Assembly: GCA_019090225.1 (NCBI GenBank)
Contig: JAHRWI010000277.1
Location: forward strand, 1 to 5,732
Length of the DNA: 5,732 nucleotides
From: Porticoccaceae bacterium
GTDB lineage: Bacteria; Pseudomonadota; Gammaproteobacteria; Pseudomonadales; Porticoccaceae
Direction: 5' to 3'
Shown here: in pieces, positions 1 through 5,732 of the stretch
Position numbering within the stretch: position 1 is the stretch's first letter
How the letters are laid out: each line of letters opens with the position of its first letter
Notes under the pieces: generated by a model
What the model was told of the DNA's origin: nothing
What the model saw: the letters and a program-made list of their open reading frames with translations, nothing else
Databases searched by the model: none
Translations under genes and position numbers: made by a program

Positions 1-29
1 CACTTATTCGGCTCGGAAATACTATTTCA

Positions 30-527
30 ATGGATCAGCCTGAGACACCTGAGGTGCCTAAAACATCCACGTCTGTGACTTCGGCGAGCATGCGTTTAAA
101 AGCGATGGATTTATTGGCGCGGCGGGAGTATTCCCGTTATGAGCTAAGCGATAAATTGACTACCAAACTCGTTTTAGGTGGTGAACACCTAGATACCCTG
201 GAGGCAGTGCTTGATCGCTTGATAGCGGATGATCTTTTGTCTGATGAACGTTTCGCCGAAGCGCTGGTGAGGTCGAAACTGCATAAAGGTCAGGGTCCCC
301 GACGCATTGCACAGGAGCTGCATAAGCGGGGTGTTAGGGCTGAGCTGGCAGCGTCTGCGTTAGAGGAATGCGGCGCAGATTGGTACGAGCTGGCGGTGGC
401 TGTTGCCAATAAGAAGTATGGCCTCGAGCCAGCTGCGGACATGAAAGACAAAGCCAGGCGTTCGCGCTTTCTGCAATACCGGGGCTTTAGTGCCGAGCAT
501 ATTGGCCATGCCTTGAGTGCTAAGTAG
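30..527 (+). CDS. recX: Regulatory protein RecX
   Basis: RecX binds RecA and its filaments on single-stranded DNA in the cytoplasm and limits recombinase and SOS coprotease activity (family knowledge). The 165-residue product matches the usual length (E. coli about 166). It is made of repeated three-helix units. Visible family motifs are LLARREYSRYEL (about 28-39), the core SDERFAEALV followed by KGQGPRRIAQEL and KRGV (about 71-102), and the C-terminal FLQYRGFS (147-154). The first 20 residues are a Ser/Thr/Pro-rich tail with no family signature. The chosen ATG has no clear Shine-Dalgarno. A second in-frame ATG at 90, preceded by GGCGAG, would start directly at MRLKAMDLLA and is a credible alternative. 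recA is expected just upstream, outside the window. The stop codon overlaps the 3' end of the converging hydrolase gene. Confidence 0.95.
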   Translation: MDQPETPEVPKTSTSVTSASMRLKAMDLLARREYSRYELSDKLTTKLVLGGEHLDTLEAVLDRLIADDLLSDERFAEALVRSKLHKGQGPRRIAQELHKRGVRAELAASALEECGADWYELAVAVANKKYGLEPAADMKDKARRSRFLQYRGFSAEHIGHALSAK

Positions 528-1542
528 TCGGCCTAAGCGGGTGATACTGGTTAAAATAATTAACCATGCGTTGCTCAACCCAGCTTTCTAGTCGTTTGTT
601 GTTAAGAAAACCACAATGACCGCCGTAGCTTAATAACTCAATTTCCAGCTTTTCAGATGCGGGGATTAGAGCCAGGTCTTTGGCTGGAATAATGGGGTCA
701 TCCCGGCTGGTGACCAGCAGGGCTGGGACGTCGAGATCACTGAGACGCTGGCCGGTAAGCGCATAAGCGGCGAAATAAGCCCCTGGCGTTGAGTGCGGTG
801 TGTGTTCAGGAATAAAAAAACGATTGATATCCGCCAGATTCTTGCAACGGTTTAGGGTCGATCCGTAATTTAGCTCGGGGAAATAAGCCAGTTTTGATTG
901 CAGGGAACTGCGCCATTTTTTAAAGAAATAGAACTGGTAGGGTGACCAGGGTTTTTCAAGAATGGTCATGGTGACAGCAGGATCCAGGGGCGGGCAAATA
1001 GCCATAGTGGCTGTTATATTTAAAGTGACGCCGCTATCAGCGGCGATGCGCAGGGCAAAGTTTCCGCCCAGAGAGTAGCCCGCTAAAAAGCAGCTTGATG
1101 GACGATATTTTTCGGTAATGGTGGCGATTGCCCGGGTGATTTCTTCTGTCAGCGTGGCATTAAACAATGCCTGGTTGAGATGCAGGCTTGGACCGTGATC
1201 CCTCATGTTCAGTCGAAACACATCGTAACCAGCATTAAGTAAGGTATGTGCAGCGGTTAACATGTAGTTTGATTCGAAGCTGCCTTCCCAACCGTGAATG
1301 AGTACAACCAGGGCGAGTGGTTTGTTTGATCCGGTGAGTTTCTGCCTGCTTAATGAGTGATTATAAGCACCGACTAATCGAACGCCCTCACCACAGTCGA
1401 TGATTTGAACCTGGGCACTGTTATTAACCCTTTGTATGCCAGCTTGTGCTAATTTATTGCGTAAGCGGGAACCATTGAGGATGGTCTGCAAATGACCGCT
1501 TCGTAAGGGAAGTGGCGGTTTGAAGGTCATGGGTTCTGCCAT
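520..1542 (-). CDS. YheT-family alpha/beta hydrolase
   Basis: This is a predicted cytoplasmic serine hydrolase of the alpha/beta fold, in the YheT/ABHD1-3-like group (AB-hydrolase-4 type). The natural substrate is not established for most members; esterase or lipase-like activity is the usual inference. The 340-residue length fits the group. The N-terminal signature PLRSGHLQTIL (residues 12-22) is typical of YheT proteins. HGWEGS (83-88) is the likely oxyanion-hole loop. The nucleophile elbow is GYSLGG with Ser157, the acid is probably Asp282 in SRDDPIIP, and the catalytic His is His309 in GGHCGF, so the triad is complete. No signal peptide is seen. The start at 1542 is supported by a GGGAGA motif 8 nt upstream; Met5 is a weaker alternative. 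It is transcribed against recX and divergently from the M23 peptidase gene. Confidence 0.92.
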   Translation of the reverse strand: MAEPMTFKPPLPLRSGHLQTILNGSRLRNKLAQAGIQRVNNSAQVQIIDCGEGVRLVGAYNHSLSRQKLTGSNKPLALVVLIHGWEGSFESNYMLTAAHTLLNAGYDVFRLNMRDHGPSLHLNQALFNATLTEEITRAIATITEKYRPSSCFLAGYSLGGNFALRIAADSGVTLNITATMAICPPLDPAVTMTILEKPWSPYQFYFFKKWRSSLQSKLAYFPELNYGSTLNRCKNLADINRFFIPEHTPHSTPGAYFAAYALTGQRLSDLDVPALLVTSRDDPIIPAKDLALIPASEKLEIELLSYGGHCGFLNNKRLESWVEQRMVNYFNQYHPLRPTT

Positions 1543-1550
1543 ACACAGGT

Positions 1551-1556
1551 TCTCCC
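1551..1556 (-). promoter_or_regulatory. Ribosome binding site of the YheT-like hydrolase
   Basis: Read on the minus strand this is GGGAGA, 8 nt ahead of the ATG at 1542. It favours Met1 over the in-frame Met5. Confidence 0.55.
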
Positions 1557-1648
1557 GTAGTAGACGGTTTTTAATTGAGCAAGCTTCCTGGACTTATTGA
1601 TCGCACCGGTCGAGAGTCAGCAAGTTTGCTATAGATACACTAGCGTAC

Positions 1649-1652
1649 AGGA
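1649..1652 (+). promoter_or_regulatory. Ribosome binding site of the M23 peptidase
   Basis: AGGA stands 6 nt ahead of the ATG at 1659. It decides the start in favour of Met1 over Met8 (1680), whose only purine-rich stretch lies too close to the codon. Confidence 0.55.
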
Positions 1653-1658
1653 TAGGTA

Positions 1659-2555
1659 ATGAAGAGACCTGATTTAGGTATGACTCGTAGAGTGGCCATT
1701 ATTGTTGCTGCGGCCCTTCGCAGAGCTACGGTTTTGATTGTCGGACTGTTGTCGATAAACACTACAGTTCACGCTTTAGAACTTGAGGGTGTTTGGCAAC
1801 CGGGGGCGATGGTGGTGGGTCGAACTGATCCCAAAGCGACGGTTTATTTTCAGGGCAAACCTGTAGCTGTCACCCCTCAAGGCCAATTCGTTGTCGGCCT
1901 TGGTCGCGACGCCAGGGGTAGCGTCGAGCTAAAGACCGTTATTGGAGCCGAGGAGCAGCTTTATAATTACCCGATACTTAAGCGGGAATACGAGACTCAG
2001 CGGGTAGATGGTGTCCCGCAGAAAACTGTAACACCTCCGGAAGAGGTGCTGGCTCGTATCAGGAAGGAGACCGCTCTGGTGGGCCAGGCACGGGCTGCTA
2101 GCGATTCCCGAACTGAGTTTCTGGCAGGCTTTATCAAACCTCTCGAAGGCCCGATTACCGGTGTCTATGGCAGTCAGCGTATTTATAACGGCGTGCCAAA
2201 AAGGCCCCACTACGGGCTGGATATTGCTCGGCCCACAGGCACCCTGGTGCAGGTACCAGCCGCAGGCGTTGTGAAATTGGCTTATGACGACATGTATTAT
2301 TCTGGCGGCACCTTAATTATTGATCACGGTTACGGTATTTCATCGACCTTTATTCACCTCAGCGAGATTCTTGTCGAGGAGGGGACCTATGTGGAGCAGG
2401 GGCAGGACGTTGCCAAGGTCGGTGCTGGGGGGCGCGCTACCGGGCCACACCTGGACTGGCGTATGAACTGGTACAAGGTGCGGCTTGATCCGGCCCTGAT
2501 TCTGGAACACTTTTTACGGATTGCGGATAACACTGAGCCGTTACCCGGCAGCTAA
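1659..2555 (+). CDS. Exported M23-family metallopeptidase (LytM-like)
   Basis: This is a predicted periplasmic zinc peptidase or peptidase-like protein acting on, or binding near, peptidoglycan cross-links. The N-terminus has basic residues and a hydrophobic stretch (about 23-37) ending in VHA, suggesting signal peptidase I cleavage after Ala39. Residues about 40-95 form a beta-rich region with PGAMVVGRTDPKATVYFQG and FVVGLGRDA, which resembles the domain preceding M23 in other proteobacterial proteins. A charged linker follows (about 105-155), then the M23 domain (about 157-290). M23 signatures are HYGLD (His184 and Asp188, metal ligands), His233 in IHLS (catalytic), and GPHLDW (264-267), where the usual HxH is HxD: His264 is kept but the metal-ligand His is Asp266. 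The protein may therefore bind metal through Asp, or be a non-catalytic activator like some LytM factors. The 298-residue length is ordinary for a single-domain exported M23 protein. The next gene on the same strand starts 120 bp downstream. Confidence 0.9.
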   Translation: MKRPDLGMTRRVAIIVAAALRRATVLIVGLLSINTTVHALELEGVWQPGAMVVGRTDPKATVYFQGKPVAVTPQGQFVVGLGRDARGSVELKTVIGAEEQLYNYPILKREYETQRVDGVPQKTVTPPEEVLARIRKETALVGQARAASDSRTEFLAGFIKPLEGPITGVYGSQRIYNGVPKRPHYGLDIARPTGTLVQVPAAGVVKLAYDDMYYSGGTLIIDHGYGISSTFIHLSEILVEEGTYVEQGQDVAKVGAGGRATGPHLDWRMNWYKVRLDPALILEHFLRIADNTEPLPGS

Positions 2556-2639
2556 TTGATAAGACCTCCTCTCTGCTGGCGCGCTGACTTCATATCCCAA
2601 TAGACCTTTGTCCAGATGGAGTTCATGTCGGGATTGGCT

Positions 2640-2645
2640 TAGAAT
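2640..2645 (+). promoter_or_regulatory. Possible -10 box ahead of the Trm112-like gene
   Basis: TAGAAT matches the sigma-70 -10 consensus at 5 of 6 positions and would give a leader of about 24 nt. No recognisable -35 hexamer lies at the right distance, so this is a weak call. Confidence 0.25.
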
Positions 2646-2675
2646 TACGCCCCTCGTAACAAATAGCTCACCCCG

Positions 2676-2891
2676 ATGCTCGATAAAAAACTACTCAGTA
2701 TATTGGTTTGCCCGGTCAGCAAGGCCTCCCTCGAATATGATCGGGAACGGGACGAGCTGGTATGCCGGGCCAGCGGTCTCGCCTATCCGATTCGTGATGG
2801 CATTCCGGTCATGCTCGAAAGCGAGGCGCGGGTGTTGAGTGTTGATGAAAAGCTCGATAAACCCAAACGAAGACCCCTGCCTGGTGAATAG
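2676..2891 (+). CDS. Trm112/YcaR-like small protein
   Basis: This 71-residue protein belongs to the bacterial YcaR/UPF0434 branch of the Trm112 family. Eukaryotic and archaeal Trm112 are zinc-binding activators of methyltransferases; the bacterial role is not firmly settled. The family pattern is clear: KLLSILVCPVSKASL (5-19), then DELVC (26-30), GLAYPIRDGIPVML (34-47) and SEARVL (49-54). Of the cysteines in the family only Cys12 and Cys30 remain; the position after CPV is Ser15, so zinc binding through the classical site is doubtful. The tail after residue 55 is charged and about 10 residues longer than E. coli YcaR (about 60). The ATG is preceded by an in-frame stop at 2664-2666, so no earlier start is possible, yet no Shine-Dalgarno is visible. 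In E. coli the homologue sits between lpxK and kdsB; neither gene is present here. Confidence 0.9.
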   Translation: MLDKKLLSILVCPVSKASLEYDRERDELVCRASGLAYPIRDGIPVMLESEARVLSVDEKLDKPKRRPLPGE

Positions 2892-2907
2892 CTGTTGCTG
2901 ACACTTA

Positions 2908-2925
2908 TTGAATGTCGGGATTCAA
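2908..2925. repeat. Short perfect inverted repeat between the Trm112-like and HIT genes
   Basis: TTGAAT and ATTCAA form two perfect 6-nt arms around a 6-nt spacer, 16 bp after the Trm112-like stop codon. The stem is AT-rich and has no following T tract, so it is a poor terminator; it could be an operator half-site pair or chance. Confidence 0.3.
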
Positions 2926-2943
2926 ACGGGCCTGGCAGTTCAG

Positions 2944-2972
2944 TTAAGGCAATCCAGGTAAGAGAATTAAAT
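2944..2972 (+). promoter_or_regulatory. Weak candidate promoter of the HIT gene
   Basis: TTAAGG (2944-2949) and TTAAAT (2967-2972) are 17 bp apart, matching the sigma-70 hexamers at 3 and 4 of 6 positions. The implied transcript would start about 35 nt ahead of the HIT start codon. The 123-bp gap makes a separate promoter plausible, but the match is poor. Confidence 0.22.
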
Positions 2973-3000
2973 AAAGCGCTAGGGCAGAAAACTTGAGTAA

Positions 3001-3006
3001 AAAGGA
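3001..3006 (+). promoter_or_regulatory. Ribosome binding site of the HIT gene
   Basis: AAAGGA, preceded by further A residues, lies 8 nt ahead of the ATG at 3015 and supports that start. Confidence 0.6.
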
Positions 3007-3014
3007 ATTCAGTT

Positions 3015-3362
3015 ATGACTGAAACACTGTTCACCAAAATCATTAACCGCGAACTGCCTTCTGACGTTGTTTATGAGGACGAGCATTGCATCGCGATTAA
3101 GGATATTGCGCCGAAGGCTCCGACGCATTTGTTAGTGATTCCAAAAAAAGCTATTCCGCGCCTGGTCGATGCCAGTGACGAAGACAAGGCTTTGCTAGGT
3201 CATGTGATGCTGGCCGTTGGTGAAATTGCTCGCCAGGCAGGGGTGGAAGATGCGTTTCGCGTGATTGTTAATAATGGCGCTGATGTTGGTCAAACAGTAT
3301 TCCATCTTCACCTTCATATTCTTGCGGGTAAGACATTCTCTGAAGCACAGCTGGGCTTTTGA
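3015..3362 (+). CDS. HIT-family nucleotide hydrolase, HinT-like
   Basis: This is a histidine-triad protein of the HINT branch, a cytoplasmic enzyme that hydrolyses phosphoramidate bonds of purine nucleotides, including adenylated amines and aminoacyl-adenylates (family knowledge). The 115 residues are close to E. coli HinT (about 119). The HIT signature is GQTVFHLHLHIL: His97, His99 and His101 form the triad, with His99 the expected nucleophile. Aligned to human HINT1, His38 (in PTHLLVIPKK) matches His51, Asn86 matches Asn99, and Thr94 replaces Ser107, a conservative change. The C-terminus after the triad is short and lacks the Trp-Pro-Pro-Gly end of eukaryotic HINT1. All catalytic residues are present, so an active enzyme is expected. 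It lies directly upstream of alaS; since HinT acts on aminoacyl-adenylates the link is suggestive, but the 100-bp gap with a hairpin argues against tight co-translation. Confidence 0.94.
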   Translation: MTETLFTKIINRELPSDVVYEDEHCIAIKDIAPKAPTHLLVIPKKAIPRLVDASDEDKALLGHVMLAVGEIARQAGVEDAFRVIVNNGADVGQTVFHLHLHILAGKTFSEAQLGF

Positions 3363-3369
3363 CTGCCTG

Positions 3370-3389
3370 GGCTGATCTGATCATCAGCC
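3370..3389 (+). terminator. Hairpin between the HIT gene and alaS, possible weak terminator or attenuator
   Basis: GGCTGAT and ATCAGCC form a perfect 7-bp stem around a 6-nt loop (CTGATC), starting 8 nt after the HIT stop. There is no immediate T tract; a TTTTA run begins about 14 nt later. It could reduce read-through into alaS or protect the 3' end of the HIT transcript. Intrinsic termination is uncertain. Confidence 0.35.
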
Positions 3390-3453
3390 ATTCAATCCAC
3401 TGTTTTATGTAAACTCTTTATACAGTTACTTGTAGTTAGCGCCTTAGAAGAGC

Positions 3454-3457
3454 AGGA
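3454..3457 (+). promoter_or_regulatory. Ribosome binding site of alaS
   Basis: AGGA sits 5 nt ahead of the ATG at 3463 and supports that start, which also gives the family N-terminus. Confidence 0.55.
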
Positions 3458-3462
3458 AATTC

Positions 3463-5732
3463 ATGTCAGTTATTAAATCTACCTCAGCAATTCGCCAGGC
3501 ATTTTTAAGCTATTTTGAAGACCATGGGCATACCGCCGTGGCGAGCAGCAGCCTGGTGCCCGGCAATGACCCGACCTTGCTTTTTACCAACGCGGGCATG
3601 GTGCAATTTAAAGATGTGTTTCTGGGCAGCGAGCGGCGCAGTTACCAGCGGGCGACATCCTCCCAGCGCTGTGTCCGTGCCGGTGGCAAACATAATGATC
3701 TGGAAAATGTCGGTTTTACCGCCCGCCACCATACCTTTTTTGAAATGCTCGGCAATTTTAGTTTTGGGGATTATTTTAAGCCCGAAGCCATTCGCTTCGC
3801 CTGGCAATTTCTTACTGAAGTGCTGGAGCTACCCAAAGAACGGCTGTGGGTGACCGTGCATATTTCCGACGATGAAGCGGCGGATGTATGGATTAATGAA
3901 ATCGGTGTCAGCGCCGATCGCCTGTCCCGTCTGGACGAAGACAATTTCTGGCAAATGGGTGACACCGGTCCCTGTGGTCCCTGTTCTGAGATTTTTTATG
4001 ACCATGGCGAAGATGTGCCGGGTGGGCCACCGGGCAGTGATGGCGAAGATCTGGATCGCTATATCGAAATCTGGAACCTGGTGTTTATGCAGTACGAGCG
4101 CAGTGCCGACGGCACCTTGACGCCACTGCCGAAACCCTCGATAGATACAGGCATGGGTCTGGAGCGCATTGCCGCTGTTATGCAAGGTGTGCACAGTAAT
4201 TACGAAATAGATATTTTCTCAAATTTGATTTCCGCTGTTGCCAAAATCACCAATACTGAGGATCTGGCGGAGCAGTCACTGCGGGTGATCGCCGACCATA
4301 TCCGGTCCTGCTCGTTTTTAATTATCGATGGCGTGCTGCCGTCCAACGAAGGTCGGGGTTATGTGCTGCGCCGGATTATTCGCAGAGCGCTACGCCACGG
4401 CCACAAGCTCGGTGTGACTACGCCATTCTTTTACCAGCTGGTTAAAACGCTGGTGGCTGAAATGGGCGAGGCCTATCCCGAGCTGGCAGACAAACAGAGC
4501 ATCGTTGAAAAAGCCATACAGAATGAAGAGGCACAGTTTGCCAAAACCCTCGATAGAGGTCTCGCGGTGCTGGAGGATGCACTGAATTCTCTGGACGGCA
4601 CTACTATTCCTGGCACATTGATTTTTCAGCTCTACGACACCTATGGCTTCCCGGTTGATTTAACCAATGATATTGCCCGCGAGCGTAATTATAGTCTTGA
4701 TCTCGACGGCTATGAGCGAGCAATGACGGAGCAACGAGAGCGGGCACGGGCCGCGAGCCGCTTCGATATTGACTACACGAGCAAGTTGGATGTTTCGGGT
4801 GAAATTCAATTTACCGGCTATGACACTTTACAAAATACCGCACGGGTAAGCGCCCTTTATCGGGATGGCGTGGTGGCTGACAAACTCCGGACTGGCGATA
4901 AGGCCGTCGTGATCCTCGACCAAACCAGCTGCTATGGCGAATCCGGTGGTCAAGTGGGTGACCGGGGTCAGTTAATAGGTGAGGGCCTTCGCTTCTCCAT
5001 CGAAGATTGTAAAAAACAGGGCACCAATCATCTGCATATCGGTCGACTTATTGAGGGCGAGCTGGTGGTGGGTGATGAAGTCAGGGTGGAGGTCGAAGCC
5101 GATACGCGGATGGCCACGGCCTTGAATCATTCCGCGACACACCTGTTACAGGCAGCTTTGCAAAAAATATTAGGTGAGCAGGTGAGCCAGAAAGGTTCCC
5201 TGGTTGATGCTCAACGCCTGCGCTTTGATTTTACTCACGCACAGGCGGTGAGCGCTGAACAGCTTGCCGATGTAGAGGCTCTGGTCAATGAGCAAATCCG
5301 ACTCAACTCTCCTGTGCAAACCCAGGAAATGTCTATGGCCAGTGCCCAGGAAAAAGGCGCAATGGCCCTGTTCGGCGAAAAGTATGGCGAATCGGTTCGG
5401 GTTCTAACCATGGGTGATGGTTTTTCTATCGAACTCTGTGGTGGCACACACGTTAAAAGCACTGGCGATATCGGTTTAATCAAGATTATTTCTGAATCGG
5501 GCATTGCAGCGGGAACGCGGCGGATTGAAGCACTCACCGGTGCCAGTGCTCTAGCCTACTATCGAGATATTGAAGTCGATCTGGATAAGGTGGTGGGGGT
5601 TCTAAAAACAAGTCGCGGTAATGTGCTAGACAAAGCTGAGCATCTGGTCGAGGAGAATCGTCAGTTACAGCGAGAGCTTGACGGACTTAAAGTCAAATTG
5701 GCCAACAGCACGGGTGGCGATATTTTGGCTGA
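3463..5732 (+). CDS. alaS: Alanyl-tRNA synthetase, 3' end outside the window
   Basis: AlaRS is a class II synthetase that charges tRNA-Ala and clears mischarged Ser- and Gly-tRNA-Ala in the cytoplasm. The frame is open from this ATG to the window edge, about 757 residues of an expected ~870. The aminoacylation core has RCVRAGGKHNDLENVG (69-84), HHTFFEMLGNFSFGDYFK (89-106), TGPCGPCSE (168-176) and motif 3 GMGLER (230-235). Asn295 (in PSNEGRGY) and Asp392 (in YDTYGFPVDLT) align, at a constant offset of 8, with E. coli Asn303 and Asp400, which read the G3:U70 pair. The editing domain keeps its zinc site: His556 and His560 in HSATH, Cys659 and His663 in CGGTH. A charged coiled-coil linker begins near residue 700; most of the C-Ala domain is cut off. 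The N-terminus begins MSVIKSTSAIRQAFL, as usual. No inactivating change is visible. In E. coli AlaRS represses its own gene through a promoter palindrome; no matching site is identifiable here. Confidence 0.98.
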   Translation, partial: MSVIKSTSAIRQAFLSYFEDHGHTAVASSSLVPGNDPTLLFTNAGMVQFKDVFLGSERRSYQRATSSQRCVRAGGKHNDLENVGFTARHHTFFEMLGNFSFGDYFKPEAIRFAWQFLTEVLELPKERLWVTVHISDDEAADVWINEIGVSADRLSRLDEDNFWQMGDTGPCGPCSEIFYDHGEDVPGGPPGSDGEDLDRYIEIWNLVFMQYERSADGTLTPLPKPSIDTGMGLERIAAVMQGVHSNYEIDIFSNLISAVAKITNTEDLAEQSLRVIADHIRSCSFLIIDGVLPSNEGRGYVLRRIIRRALRHGHKLGVTTPFFYQLVKTLVAEMGEAYPELADKQSIVEKAIQNEEAQFAKTLDRGLAVLEDALNSLDGTTIPGTLIFQLYDTYGFPVDLTNDIARERNYSLDLDGYERAMTEQRERARAASRFDIDYTSKLDVSGEIQFTGYDTLQNTARVSALYRDGVVADKLRTGDKAVVILDQTSCYGESGGQVGDRGQLIGEGLRFSIEDCKKQGTNHLHIGRLIEGELVVGDEVRVEVEADTRMATALNHSATHLLQAALQKILGEQVSQKGSLVDAQRLRFDFTHAQAVSAEQLADVEALVNEQIRLNSPVQTQEMSMASAQEKGAMALFGEKYGESVRVLTMGDGFSIELCGGTHVKSTGDIGLIKIISESGIAAGTRRIEALTGASALAYYRDIEVDLDKVVGVLKTSRGNVLDKAEHLVEENRQLQRELDGLKVKLANSTGGDILA

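Larger units (their letters stand above)
1543..1658. promoter_or_regulatory. Divergent intergenic control region
   Basis: These 116 bp separate the start codons of the minus-strand hydrolase and the plus-strand M23 peptidase, so promoters for both genes should lie here. The plus strand carries a TATAGAT element (1630-1636), about 23 nt ahead of the peptidase ATG, which could be a -10 box, but no good -35 hexamer stands 16-18 nt upstream of it. I see no convincing minus-strand promoter and no clear operator palindrome. The regulatory role is inferred from gene orientation. Confidence 0.4.

Noticed and set aside
1680..1760. Arg-Arg pairs near the N-terminus of the M23 protein, suggesting Tat export.
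   Set aside because: TRRVAI and LRRATV lack the Phe-Leu-Lys part of the twin-arginine motif, and a normal hydrophobic core with a VHA cleavage site explains the sequence as a Sec signal.
2564..2570. ACCTCCT after the M23 gene, reading AGGAGGT (a perfect Shine-Dalgarno) on the minus strand.
   Set aside because: No start codon or open frame follows at a usable distance on the minus strand, so it is probably chance.
2608..2838. Open frame of 76 codons overlapping the Trm112-like gene in another frame.
   Set aside because: Its translation has no family resemblance, while the overlapping frame from 2676 encodes a clear YcaR/Trm112 core.
2931..2958. CCTGG ... CCAGG as a possible stem ahead of the HIT gene.
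   Set aside because: Five-bp arms around an 18-nt loop are too weak for a terminator or structured leader.
3400..3425. CTGT ... ACAG pair upstream of alaS, resembling a LexA SOS box.
   Set aside because: The half-sites are 18 bp apart, whereas a LexA box needs 8 bp between CTGT and ACAG. It is not a functional match.
3505..4194. Several open frames of 80-121 codons on both strands inside the 5' part of alaS.
   Set aside because: They lie in shadow of the alaS frame, which shows all expected synthetase motifs over this whole stretch.
5235..5537. 100-codon open frame on the minus strand within alaS.
   Set aside because: It is antisense to the alaS editing domain, has no recognisable features and no ribosome binding site that stands out.

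Overview
The window is a stretch of bacterial chromosome of roughly even base composition. It most likely comes from a gammaproteobacterium, and possibly a marine relative of the Cellvibrionales/Pseudomonas side of that class. The class call rests on the recX ... alaS arrangement, which echoes the recA-recX-alaS order known from Escherichia and Pseudomonas, and on protein motifs that read like gammaproteobacterial versions. The finer placement is a guess.

Layout from left to right: recX (+), a recombination regulator whose usual partner recA would lie just upstream of the window; a YheT-type alpha/beta hydrolase (-) that converges on recX and overlaps its stop by 8 bp; a 116-bp divergent control region; an exported M23-family peptidase (+) with a substituted metal-ligand position; a small Trm112/YcaR-like protein (+) that keeps only two cysteines; a HIT-family nucleotide hydrolase of the HinT type (+); and alaS (+), alanyl-tRNA synthetase, running off the right edge after about 757 of an expected ~870 residues. 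The alaS frame is open from its ATG at 3463 to the end of the window. The last four + strand genes are separated by 100-123 bp gaps that hold small inverted repeats and weak promoter-like sequence, so they look like individually expressed neighbours, not one tight operon.

The genes do not form an obvious shared pathway. recX and alaS are ends of a conserved housekeeping neighbourhood, and four conserved but functionally unrelated genes sit between them. I found no mobile element, CRISPR array, RNA gene, phage gene or toxin/defence module, and nothing that looks like an undescribed system. The points worth a second look are modest: the Asp at the second-His position of the M23 peptidase, the cysteine loss in the Trm112-like protein, the convergent recX/hydrolase overlap, and a perfect 7-bp-stem hairpin just after the HIT gene and ahead of alaS.
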